Assembly (NCBI GenBank): GCA_030018495.1
Contig: JASEFS010000008.1
Location: 53,781 to 117,780 of the forward strand
Length of the DNA: 64,000 nt
Origin: Deltaproteobacteria bacterium
GTDB lineage: Bacteria; Desulfobacterota; Desulfobaccia; Desulfobaccales; 0-14-0-80-60-11
Direction of reading: 5' to 3'
The notes beneath the pieces are model-generated. The model was not told the DNA's origin, ran no database searches, and saw only the letters and a list, made by a program, of their open reading frames with translations. Shown here piece by piece: positions 1 to 8,117 of the stretch; position 1 is the stretch's first letter; each line of letters starts with the position of its first letter. The position numbers and the translations under genes were made by a program.

Positions 1-837
1 CAGATGGGCGAAGCGGCCCTGGCGCTCCAGGTACGCTTCCACGGGCAGGCGGGGGTGGGGCATTTTGGTGTGCGTCACCCGGCCGTCCACGTACTCCTTT
101 AAGGGCCAGATGCCGGTTTTGACTGCGAGCTTGCCTATTTCCACCCCGTCCTTGGGGTCAAAGTCCCACCCCGGCGGGCAGGGGGCCAGGGTCAGGATGA
201 GACGCGGCCCCTTCAGGCTTTTGGCTTTCTCGATTTTTCTGGCCAGGTCCAGGGGTTCAGCCCCCAGGGCCGTGGCCGCGTACGCGGGCTTGTGCGCCGT
301 CCAGATGGCGAAGAGGTCCTTTTTATAGCCCGTGAAGCCGGCCCGGCTCAGGCTGGTGGCGGTGCGGGCCGCGTGGGGCGTGGCTTCGGAGTACTGCTGG
401 CCGGTGTTCCCGAAGCCTTCGTTGTCATAGCAGACATAGAGAAAATCAAGGCCCCGCTCCAGGGCGCTGGAGGTGGCCGCGAGCCCCATGCCGTAGGCCG
501 CGCCGTCGCCGGTCAGGACCACCACTTCCAGATTTTCTTCCGGGTCCATGCGGCCTTTCTGCAAAAGAATGTCCAGGGCGTCCCGGACCCCCTGGGCCCC
601 CGCGGGGGCCGAAGCCATGGCCGTATAGAGCCAGGAGCCCCTGAAGGGCGTGAAGGGATAAGTGGCCAGGAGCGTGAGGCACCCGGCGGCGTTGACGAAC
701 ACCGTCTTCACCCCCAGGATGTCGTAAATCTCGTGCACCGCCTCCAAGCCCCCGCACCCGGCGCACATGGGCGTCCCCGTGCCCAACAGATGGACGGAGG
801 GGAGGGGTTTGGGGGTTTTGGGCTTGGTAGGAGTCAT
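1..837 (-). CDS. porB: 2-oxoacid (pyruvate-type):ferredoxin oxidoreductase beta subunit, C-terminus cut by window edge
   Basis: Open minus-strand frame running off the window edge (absent from ORF track because partial). Translation starts MTPTKPKTPKPLPSVHLLGTGTPMCAGCGGLEAVHEIYDILG and contains the TPP-binding region LTGDGAAYGMGLAATSSALERGLDFLYVCYDNEGFGNTGQQYS. Confidence 0.9.
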   Translation of the reverse strand, partial: MTPTKPKTPKPLPSVHLLGTGTPMCAGCGGLEAVHEIYDILGVKTVFVNAAGCLTLLATYPFTPFRGSWLYTAMASAPAGAQGVRDALDILLQKGRMDPEENLEVVVLTGDGAAYGMGLAATSSALERGLDFLYVCYDNEGFGNTGQQYSEATPHAARTATSLSRAGFTGYKKDLFAIWTAHKPAYAATALGAEPLDLARKIEKAKSLKGPRLILTLAPCPPGWDFDPKDGVEIGKLAVKTGIWPLKEYVDGRVTHTKMPHPRLPVEAYLERQGRFAHL

Positions 838-915
838 GGCTCGTTATTATCCAGGTTACTATAGCTCTGGACAGCAGAGGCGGAGTTTGAATGCCTGAAC
901 TTACTAATGGTCATC

Positions 916-1125
916 TCAGGCATACATGAGCCGCCCTTTGGGCTGCGGGATAGGGCGGCCAAGTTCCTGGGCGGTTTCCAGCCAATGTTGAATAACCACT
1001 TCCACATTGGCCAGGGCCTCCTGGTACGAGGCCCCGTCCGCGGCGCAGCCGGGTAGTTCCGGGACCTCTGCAATAAATGCCTGATCCTCTTCGCTCCAGT
1101 AAATAATCACTTCGTATTTACTCAT
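916..1125 (-). CDS. hicB: HicB-family antitoxin
   Basis: MSKYEVIIYWSEEDQAFIAEVPELPGCAADGASYQEALANVEVVIQHWLETAQELGRPIPQPKGRLMYA, a typical short HicB fold. ATG at 1125 overlaps the end of the hicA reading frame. Confidence 0.85.
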   Translation of the reverse strand: MSKYEVIIYWSEEDQAFIAEVPELPGCAADGASYQEALANVEVVIQHWLETAQELGRPIPQPKGRLMYA

Positions 1126-1377
1126 CTTCCCCTCCTCCCAGCCCATATTTGAGAATCACCTGACGCACCTGTTTGACCTGATAGGGCTTGGCCTTATTTT
1201 CCTTGGGCTGCAGGTTCAGGATTTCTTCCACGCCGTCCTTGAAAAAGATATGGTGACTGCCGCGTGTTCAATAAAGCCCAGATAGCATAATAGATCGCAC
1301 AATCCGGCAAAGGGAATGTTCGCGTCAGCAGTGCCTTTCAATATCCGGAGCAAGAGTTTGTCGTGTTTTCCGGCCAT
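1118..1377 (-). pseudogene. hicA: HicA-family mRNA interferase toxin, frameshifted
   Basis: N-terminal frame MAGKHDKLLLRILKGTADANIPFAGLCDLLCYLGFIEH continues in another frame as TRGSHHIFFKDGVEEILNLQPKENKAKPYQVKQVRQVILKYGLGGGEDE*. The span is 260 nt, one short of 87 codons. Confidence 0.8.
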
Positions 1378-1440
1378 TAGTTTCACAAGTTATCAATGTC
1401 ATAATTTTAGCATAAGAACAGATGAAATAATCTCTTTAGG

Positions 1441-1785
1441 TTACTTGCATCTTTCCAACAGGTAACCACTCAGCCTCTTCAGCAACCGGCGATGGCGCTG
1501 GGGGGAGACAGCCCCGATGCTGCCCATGATGAGCTTTTTGGGGAGCACTGCCAGGAAACCCAGGCGGATAAGCGAATCGGCCAGCAGGCCGCTGCCGGCG
1601 AAATCCTCGTCCCGGCCGGTAATGAGTTCATCAAAATCAGGCACCAACAGGTGCATTTGCGTGCTCAGGCCGCAGACCAGAAAATCTCCGTAGCCCGGCA
1701 TTTCTCTAAGAGCCAGGGCCGGGCGGGGCTTCACTTTACCGTCCGCCTGGGGCAAGGGAGTTAAAATCACCTGGCCTTCCCTCAT
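1441..1785 (-). CDS. PemK/MazF-like toxin (type II TA)
   Basis: MREGQVILTPLPQADGKVKPRPALALREMPGYGDFLVCGLSTQ... matches the MazF/PemK N-terminal pattern. 4-nt overlap with the upstream AbrB/MazE-like gene. Confidence 0.75.
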   Translation of the reverse strand: MREGQVILTPLPQADGKVKPRPALALREMPGYGDFLVCGLSTQMHLLVPDFDELITGRDEDFAGSGLLADSLIRLGFLAVLPKKLIMGSIGAVSPQRHRRLLKRLSGYLLERCK

Positions 1786-2075
1786 GGCTGATATTCCGGA
1801 TTGGGTTCTTTGATTAAGTTTGAAGAATAGTCCGGCTCAGCTTCACCATAAGCCCTCTCCAATTGTCGGGCGGAGAGCTTTCCCCAAGCCTGTTGTTCAG
1901 CGGCGGCAGCCGCCGGCGGGGAGGCTCCCTTGTCCACTACCGCTTTAGGTTTGAAAAGAATCCTCGTGCCATCCAGTTCCGCTTCCATGAGGTCGCCTTC
2001 GCTTATCCCCAAAATATCCCGGAATTCTTTGGGCAAGGTGACCTGGCCGTGCCTTAAGACCTTGACTAGAGCCAT
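1782..2075 (-). CDS. AbrB/MazE/SpoVT-type antitoxin
   Basis: MALVKVLRHGQVTLPKEFRDILGISEGDLMEAELDGTRILFKPK is a swapped-hairpin AbrB domain. Internal ATG at 2075 preferred over the ORF-track start at 2093. Confidence 0.8.
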   Translation of the reverse strand: MALVKVLRHGQVTLPKEFRDILGISEGDLMEAELDGTRILFKPKAVVDKGASPPAAAAAEQQAWGKLSARQLERAYGEAEPDYSSNLIKEPNPEYQP

Positions 2076-2146
2076 ATAATAATTTCCTTTCAATTTTTAT
2101 TACATATTACGTAATTACGTAATTATATTTAAAAAAGCCTGTAAAG

Positions 2147-3394
2147 TCAAGCGGTGTTACCCCCTAATCTGTGCCTCTCAGCCTGCGCGACAGCCTGCAA
2201 TTTCCTCATTTCCCGCAATTCATCTTCAGTATATAGCAGCCGCGGCGGCGGGGCCTGGCCGGTCTGGGCGGCCTGGCGGGTGACTGCGGCCATTTCGTAA
2301 AATTCCTCCAGGCTGATGTCCCGGCCGCCCAGGCCGCCGATAAAGCTCGTAAGCGTTGGCGCATCTTTTTGCCCATAAAGGGCCGAGGCCAACTCCGCAA
2401 AGAGAACGCCGCCCTTGCCCATGGAGATATTTTGGTCGATAACCGCCGCGCCCTTTTTCCCCAGGAGAAGCTCCCGCAAGCGGGCTTCCGGAAAGGGCCT
2501 GAGCAGCCGCGGCCGCACCAGGCCGAGGCGCCGGCCCGCGTCCCTGAGCCGGTCCACGGCATCCACCGCCTTGGTGGCGAAGGAGCCGATCATCACGAAG
2601 ACAAACTCCGCGTCGTCGGCCCGGTAGGCCTCCACTGCGTCATAGCGCCTGCCGAAGTCCCGGGCGAACTCGTCAGAGATTTCATCAAAAACCCTGAGCC
2701 CGTTTAGAGCCGCCAGGTGCATCTCATAGCGGAAATAGGAATACGGCGAGCCGCCGAGGACCGCCACGGCTTGGCTGACGGGTTGGCTGGCACGGAAGCG
2801 GAGGTTTTCCGGGTTAAAAGGCCCCACAAAGCGCTTGACCGCGGCGGCTTCAGGAAGGGTCACCGGCTCCCGGGTGAAGGAGAGATAAAAGCCGTCCAGA
2901 TTGACGATGACCGGCAGGCGCACGCGCCGGTCCTCGGCCAGGCGGTAAGCCATAATAACGCTGTCCAGGACCTCCTGGCAGGTGGCCGCGTGGATTTGCA
3001 GAAAGCCCGAGTCACGGGCCGCCAGGATGTCGTTGTGGTCGGGCTCCAGAGTGATGGGCGCGGACAGGCCCCGGGAGACGTTCACCAGCACGAAGGGCGC
3101 CCGCCAGCCCGCCACGGTGTAGAGCATTTCCATGGCGTAGAGGAGCCCCTGGCTGGAGGTGGCCGTGAAGACCCGCACCCCCGCCGCGGCCGCGGCCCCG
3201 GCTGCGGTCAGCATGGAGTGCTCGGACTCCAGCGTCACCATGCGGCAGTCCATTTCGCCCGCGTCGATCCAAAGGGAGATGGTCTCGATGATCTCCGTCT
3301 GGGGGGTGATGGGGAACGCGGGCACATAATCCACCCCGGCCAACCGCACGCCCCAGGCCGCGGCGCCGTTGCCGGTTAACAAGGTGCGCGTCAT
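2147..3394 (-). CDS. porA: 2-oxoacid:ferredoxin oxidoreductase alpha subunit
   Basis: 415 aa; MTRTLLTGNGAAAWGVRLAGVDYVPAFPITPQTEIIETIS..., with TATSSQGLLYAMEMLYTVAGWRAPFVLVNVSRGLSAP. Confidence 0.93.
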   Translation of the reverse strand: MTRTLLTGNGAAAWGVRLAGVDYVPAFPITPQTEIIETISLWIDAGEMDCRMVTLESEHSMLTAAGAAAAAGVRVFTATSSQGLLYAMEMLYTVAGWRAPFVLVNVSRGLSAPITLEPDHNDILAARDSGFLQIHAATCQEVLDSVIMAYRLAEDRRVRLPVIVNLDGFYLSFTREPVTLPEAAAVKRFVGPFNPENLRFRASQPVSQAVAVLGGSPYSYFRYEMHLAALNGLRVFDEISDEFARDFGRRYDAVEAYRADDAEFVFVMIGSFATKAVDAVDRLRDAGRRLGLVRPRLLRPFPEARLRELLLGKKGAAVIDQNISMGKGGVLFAELASALYGQKDAPTLTSFIGGLGGRDISLEEFYEMAAVTRQAAQTGQAPPPRLLYTEDELREMRKLQAVAQAERHRLGGNTA

Positions 3395-3484
3395 GATTGT
3401 TCTCCCTCGGGGAGAGCCGGGGGATGGTAGCTCCCCCGCCCTCTCTCAAACTCCCCTCCCAACCCACGCATAGATATTCGGGAA

Positions 3485-3533
3485 AACAGGCATCTTGCCT
3501 GTTGAGCACAGGCTGGAAGCCTGTGCTCCCGAG
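3485..3533. repeat. Two adjacent hairpins forming a REP-like element
   Basis: AACAGGCA-tct-TGCCTGTT followed by GAGCACAGGCTggaAGCCTGTGCTC. A related hairpin occurs at 12961-12990. Confidence 0.75.
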
Positions 3534-3535
3534 AT

Positions 3536-3566
3536 GGGATTGGGGGTGGGGGTGTGGGGAAGGGGG
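3536..3566 (+). other. Putative G-quadruplex motif
   Basis: GGGATTGGGGGTGGGGGTGTGGGGAAGGGGG: five runs of at least three G with loops of 1-3 nt. Confidence 0.6.
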
Positions 3567-3582
3567 AAGAGGCCGCCGCCCC

Positions 3583-4521
3583 TTAGCGCCCTCCCCCACT
3601 CATCTCTCCTGCCGCTTCTTCCTCCGGGACGGCCCGGATGGCATGGGAGGGGCAGGAGGACATGCAGATGAGGCAGCCTTTGCAGTGTTCGTAGTCGATC
3701 ACCGGGAAGCCTTCTTCGCTCAGGCTGATGACCCCGTCGGGGCAGAGGCTGCTGCAAATCCAGGCGCAGCGCTTGCAATGCTCATAGTCAATGACGGGCC
3801 TTACGGTGCGCCAGAGGCCCGTCGGCACCTGTTCGCTGGTGGCCGGCGCGAAAATGGCCGGCGCGGCCACCCGGGCTTCATCAAAGGGAAGATCGATCCA
3901 GGCGGGCTTCTCATACTCCTCGGCCGGGCTTTCCGTTGCCTCGGTCACGCAACCGGCATGCTCCGCCATCAGGTCGTAAGCCTGGAGGGCCGCGTCCAGG
4001 TTTTTGGCCAGCACGGCTTCCCCCAGGTGGGCCAGCTCAGTGCGGACTGCTTGAGTCAAAGAATTCCGGGAGATAACCCCGGTCAGCCGGGCCGCGGCCC
4101 CCACGCAGGCCGCGCCGGTAAACTTGGTTGCTTGGAAGTCTCCCTCCGCCGGGGCCGGCAAGGTCAACACCGGGCCGGGGAAATTGAGCCGCTCCCGCCA
4201 CGTTTCAGCCGGCCGGTTGCTGCTGATAAGGAGGACCGAGTGGGCCGTGGCCCCTGAGAGCACGCCGGCCGCGGGGATCGCCGCCAGCGTGTCATCAGCC
4301 ACCACGATGAGGTCCGGGCGGCGGATGATGCCGCGCTCCTGGATATTGCGTCGGGAGGCCCGGACATAGCTGAAGATGGGAGCCCCCCGGCGTTCCGCGC
4401 CGTAGCGGGGGGCATCTTGGACCTCGAAGCCTTCCAGGAAAAAGGCGCTGCCCAGCATGCGGCCCGCGGTCTTCATCCCCTGGCCCCCTCGGCCGTGGAA
4501 GCGGATGCGATACATCGGCAC
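3583..4521 (-). CDS. porG/porD fusion: Fused gamma-delta subunit of 2-oxoacid:ferredoxin oxidoreductase
   Basis: N-terminus MYRIRFHGRGGQGMKTAGRMLGSAFFLEGFEVQDAPRYGAERRGAP (gamma). C-terminus has two ferredoxin-like Cys motifs, CKRCAWICSSLCP and CKGCLICMSSCP. Confidence 0.92.
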   Translation of the reverse strand: MPMYRIRFHGRGGQGMKTAGRMLGSAFFLEGFEVQDAPRYGAERRGAPIFSYVRASRRNIQERGIIRRPDLIVVADDTLAAIPAAGVLSGATAHSVLLISSNRPAETWRERLNFPGPVLTLPAPAEGDFQATKFTGAACVGAAARLTGVISRNSLTQAVRTELAHLGEAVLAKNLDAALQAYDLMAEHAGCVTEATESPAEEYEKPAWIDLPFDEARVAAPAIFAPATSEQVPTGLWRTVRPVIDYEHCKRCAWICSSLCPDGVISLSEEGFPVIDYEHCKGCLICMSSCPSHAIRAVPEEEAAGEMSGGGR

Positions 4522-4527
4522 CTCTTG

Positions 4528-5652
4528 CTAAAAGATTGACCAGCGTCTGATAGCCATGGCCTTTTTCAGCCGCCGGAGCGCGAGGTCATTGGCCGCGTCC
4601 CGGGGCAGTATTTTTCTGATTCTGGACTCCTCCAGCACCAGCCTGGCATTGCTCCGCACTTTTTCCTCAATAGTTTGAAAAACCGCGGCCTGGGTGGCTC
4701 CCCGATACTCCATGGCGGCGCAGGTCACCCCGCCGGCATTGGCAATGAAATCCGGGACACATATGACCCCTTTGTCGTGCAAATATTTTTCGGCTCCGTA
4801 GGTGAAGGGGATGTTAGCGCCCTGCACCACCAGCTTGGCCTTCAGGCGGTGGACGTTGTCTTCGTTCACCACGTCGGGCCGGGCCGCGGGGATCCAGATG
4901 TCGCAATCGAAGTCGATCACTTCGTCCCGGTCGCACTTCCGGCCCTCGGGATAGTCAACCACACTTCGACCGGTCTCTTTTAGTTTTATAAGTTCGTCCA
5001 CCCTCAGGCCGTCGGCGTTATAGACCGCTCCCTGGGAGTCTGCGACTCCCACCAGAACGGCCTTCCGGGCTGCGAGAAAGCGGGCGGTATGTTTGCCCAC
5101 CGCGCCGAAGCCCTGAACAACGAACCGGGCGTTTTCCAGCTTGAAATCACAAAAGTAGCCGCATAACTGGACGGCGACATCCGTTACGTGACTTAAGCCC
5201 CACCCGGTGGCGCCGATCTCGTCCAAGGGGATGCCGCCGATTTCCGCGGGCAGTCCGGCGGCCTGGCCGCCTTCGTCCTTGATCCAGGCCATGCATTCTT
5301 CATCGGTGCCCATATCCGGCCCGAAGATGTATTCCTTGACCTCGCGCAGAGAACAGGCCAGAGCCCGGATGAGCCGCTCCTTATCCGGCTTGGGCATGGT
5401 CGGGTCGCCATAGAGCACCACCTTGGCGCCGCCGTGCGGCAGTCCCGCCGAAATGTTCTTGAAGGTCATGGCTCTGGCCAGGCGGATACACTCCTCGGTG
5501 GTGACGTCGGGAGCCATGCGCACGCCGCCGATGGCCGGACCGGCGGCTACATTGTCCACCACCAGAACAGCTTTCAAACCTATGGAAGGTTCATAAACAT
5601 GGATGATTTTCGCCGGCCCGATCTCATCGGCGTAGTCAAACAGGTCCTCCAT
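4528..5652 (-). CDS. Glu/Leu/Phe/Val dehydrogenase family
   Basis: MEDLFDYADEIGPAKIIHVYEPSIGLKAVLVVDNVAAGPAIGGVRMAPDVTTEECIRLARAMTFKNISAGLPHGGAKVV; Rossmann segment VVQGFGAVGKHTARFLA. Confidence 0.92.
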   Translation of the reverse strand: MEDLFDYADEIGPAKIIHVYEPSIGLKAVLVVDNVAAGPAIGGVRMAPDVTTEECIRLARAMTFKNISAGLPHGGAKVVLYGDPTMPKPDKERLIRALACSLREVKEYIFGPDMGTDEECMAWIKDEGGQAAGLPAEIGGIPLDEIGATGWGLSHVTDVAVQLCGYFCDFKLENARFVVQGFGAVGKHTARFLAARKAVLVGVADSQGAVYNADGLRVDELIKLKETGRSVVDYPEGRKCDRDEVIDFDCDIWIPAARPDVVNEDNVHRLKAKLVVQGANIPFTYGAEKYLHDKGVICVPDFIANAGGVTCAAMEYRGATQAAVFQTIEEKVRSNARLVLEESRIRKILPRDAANDLALRRLKKAMAIRRWSIF

Positions 5653-5962
5653 GAATCGGCCTCCTTTCACCTGGAAACATTATAGAACACCTTTGACCCG
5701 AGAACGAGACTAAGGTGTCAGGGCAGATTTTTTCCCCAGGATTAAATGTTTGTAGCGGTTTGCCTGCTGACTCTACACTGGCGAGCCGGGCGTCATGTAA
5801 TTCGCTTTGGAGAAATTCGATTCGGGCTGAAGCGGTCAAAAAATTGCTAACTATGCCGATTCCTAACTGTCAAAAACAAGTAGAGAGGGTGACGTTGAAG
5901 CTCCGAACGGAGCAAACCTTTTGATGCGATGTGAAACACGAAAGCTCTCGTTAGGAGGTATT

Positions 5963-6517
5963 ATGAAGAAGCTACATTTGGTTCTGGCGCTGCCATTGCT
6001 GGTGGCTGTTTGCACCTCATTAGTCATGCCTGCACCTGGTTTTGCCCAGGGTTATGCAGGCTATACTTACGCACCCCCACCCCCGAATCCCCACACGATC
6101 CCGTGGGTCGGACCTAATACACCATGGGTCTATTACAATGGTGACTGGTTCTATAACGGTGTCCTGCATCATTACTTCGGCCCCAAATACGGATGGGCCC
6201 CGTATTACGCGTATCCCGTTACATACATCATCAGGCCGGTTGAATGGTATGGTCCGAAGTGGAAGGTGTGGTATGAAAGGCACCCTCATTACTGGAATGA
6301 TTTCGTCCGGAAGTATCCCTATTGGCGCCACCACCACCAAGGCCGCCATTATGACGTGGTTTTTTACAACAAATACCATCGCGGCCACGGCGGTGGCTGG
6401 CACAAAGGCTTCCATGACAAAAACCATGTTGACCAACGGCGCGTGGACTTTGATCGCCGCGATTTCCGCCATGATTGGGACAGGGACAGGGATCGCCGCT
6501 ATGATGGACGGCGCTAA
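5963..6517 (+). CDS. Secreted Tyr/Trp/His-rich protein of unknown function
   Basis: Start at 5963 follows AGGAGG at 5952. Signal peptide MKKLHLVLALPLLVAVCTSLVMPAPGFAQ, then an aromatic/His-rich body and an Arg/Asp-rich tail. Confidence 0.75.
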   Translation: MKKLHLVLALPLLVAVCTSLVMPAPGFAQGYAGYTYAPPPPNPHTIPWVGPNTPWVYYNGDWFYNGVLHHYFGPKYGWAPYYAYPVTYIIRPVEWYGPKWKVWYERHPHYWNDFVRKYPYWRHHHQGRHYDVVFYNKYHRGHGGGWHKGFHDKNHVDQRRVDFDRRDFRHDWDRDRDRRYDGRR

Positions 6518-6573
6518 GCGCCCCTTTTGCCGTTAACCGGAGGCAGGCGGTTAACTTGTCCGCGGCCGTGAAC

Positions 6574-6611
6574 AAACAGCCCCGATGCAAATGAAGCATC
6601 GGGGCTGTTTT
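6574..6611. terminator. Rho-independent terminator, probably bidirectional
   Basis: AAACAGCCCCGATGCaaatgaaGCATCGGGGCTGTTTT: GC stem with A/T-rich flanks between convergent genes. Confidence 0.85.
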
Positions 6612-6636
6612 CGCTCCGGCAAATTTTTAAAAATAG

Positions 6637-7164
6637 CTAAGACATTAATTTTACAATAATTATTGCTATAATTATTCCCATAATATCTGCCGTTACACAC
6701 ACGGGAATAAGATATTTGGTCCTCTTGATGCCGACGGCTCCCAAATAGACGGCCAGAACGTAAAAAGTCGTCTCCGCGCTCCCCATGATAACTGCTGACA
6801 TAAGGGTGGCCAACGACTCAGGGCCGGTGGTTTTCACGACCTCGGTAAAAATTCCGAGCGTCGCGGCGTTGGAGAAGGGCTTCACCAAGGCCACCGAGAA
6901 GACTTCCGGGGGCAGATTGAACGGAGACGCCACTGATGAAAAGACGCGTTTGACAAATTCGTGCGCGCCCGAGGCCTGGAAGGTTTTGACCATGAGAAAT
7001 ATGGCCAGGACATAGGGAAAAATCCCCATTATCAGGCCGATGCCGTCTTTAGCCCCCGATACAAAAGAATCATAGACGGACACCCCTCTGGCAAAACCGT
7101 ACACAATCGTGAGAAGGATAAAAAGTGGTATCACATATTGAAAAGCAGCAGTTATGGCATTCAT
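6637..7164 (-). CDS. spmB: Spore maturation protein B-like membrane protein (nucleoside recognition domain)
   Basis: 175 aa; MNAITAAFQYVIPLFILLTIVYGFARGVSVYDSFVSGAKDGIGLIMGIFPYVLAIF. Adjacent to an SpmA-like gene. Confidence 0.85.
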   Translation of the reverse strand: MNAITAAFQYVIPLFILLTIVYGFARGVSVYDSFVSGAKDGIGLIMGIFPYVLAIFLMVKTFQASGAHEFVKRVFSSVASPFNLPPEVFSVALVKPFSNAATLGIFTEVVKTTGPESLATLMSAVIMGSAETTFYVLAVYLGAVGIKRTKYLIPVCVTADIMGIIIAIIIVKLMS

Positions 7165-7745
7165 CAGCTAATCCTGTAACATCTTTTGAATATAACGAGG
7201 ATCACCACAGCAGTTATGGATGATATGACGGTTGAGATGAAAGTCGGCAAAAATATCCAATTGGGGTTGGATGAACCATAGCTTGCCAGCAAGCCGATAA
7301 CCGTAAAGGGAATCAATTGGATACTCGAAGTATTGATGACAATGAAGAGCATCATTTCAAAGGTTACGGTGTCAGGCCGGCGGTTGAGCGTCTGCAGGTC
7401 TTCCATGGCCTTTATTCCCAGAGGGGTGGCCGCATTGCCGATGCCGAGGAAGTTTGCCAGCAGGTTGAGGGTTATGGAAGTTATGGCAGGATGTCCTTTG
7501 GGGATTTTGCCAAACACCAGGGCAATGGCAGGCCGGAAAAAATTTGACAGCTTGTGCATCAAACCGGATTCTTCCAGGATTTTGGTAAGCCCCAGCCAGA
7601 GAGAGACAATGCCCAGGAGATAGAGACAAATTTCCACCGCGGCTTTGCCGGCTTCAAACATAGCCTTCGTGAACTCTTCGGTCCTGCCGTTGACCACGGC
7701 AAACACGACACTGATACACATGACCAGCAGCCATATGGTGTTCAT
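7164..7745 (-). CDS. spmA: Spore maturation protein A-like membrane protein
   Basis: 193 aa; MNTIWLLVMCISVVFAVVNGRTEEFTKAMFEAGKAAVEICLYLLGIVSLWLGLTKILEESGLMHKLSNFFRPAIALVFGKIPKGHPA. Confidence 0.85.
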   Translation of the reverse strand: MNTIWLLVMCISVVFAVVNGRTEEFTKAMFEAGKAAVEICLYLLGIVSLWLGLTKILEESGLMHKLSNFFRPAIALVFGKIPKGHPAITSITLNLLANFLGIGNAATPLGIKAMEDLQTLNRRPDTVTFEMMLFIVINTSSIQLIPFTVIGLLASYGSSNPNWIFLPTFISTVISSITAVVILVIFKRCYRIS

Positions 7746-8117
7746 TTTGCCTGCCTTAGCGCGCTTTTAAGATTCTTGGCCGGGCCCCCTGAGCGCCGCC
7801 GGCCCGGATCCCTCTGAATCTCTCCCCAATTTTGGCGGATGCAGCAGGAAGAGGATAGCAAATTTTTTCCGGGAAATCAGATAAAGATTTGGCCTCTGCC
7901 CAGCGTCATCCTGCGCACTTGAGCAGACGTTCCGGACGAGGGCGGGGGATAGTCATTCGGGAGTTATGCCGTGTCTTTGAAAAATAAAAGCTGCTTAAAG
8001 AAAAAAATGTCTTTTATCGATTAATAGCAGTATCATACAGTCAGCTTCGGGGGAGTCTCACTTATTTACCAAATAACCAAGAATTTCGTTTAGTTACCGA
8101 AGGATTTTGGTGAAACC

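Noticed and set aside
292-864. 190-aa plus-strand ORF
   Set aside because: Antisense to the clear porB beta-subunit frame; typical high-GC shadow ORF.
2717-3379. 220-aa plus-strand ORF antisense to porA
   Set aside because: No recognisable domain; mirrors the codon structure of a convincing porA.
3397-4257. 286-aa plus-strand ORF antisense to porGD
   Set aside because: Spans the REP/G-rich spacer and the porGD antisense; no domain; the opposite strand has strong homology.
5715-5924. 69-aa ORF upstream of the His-rich protein
   Set aside because: No RBS or homology seen; more likely 5' untranslated or intergenic sequence.
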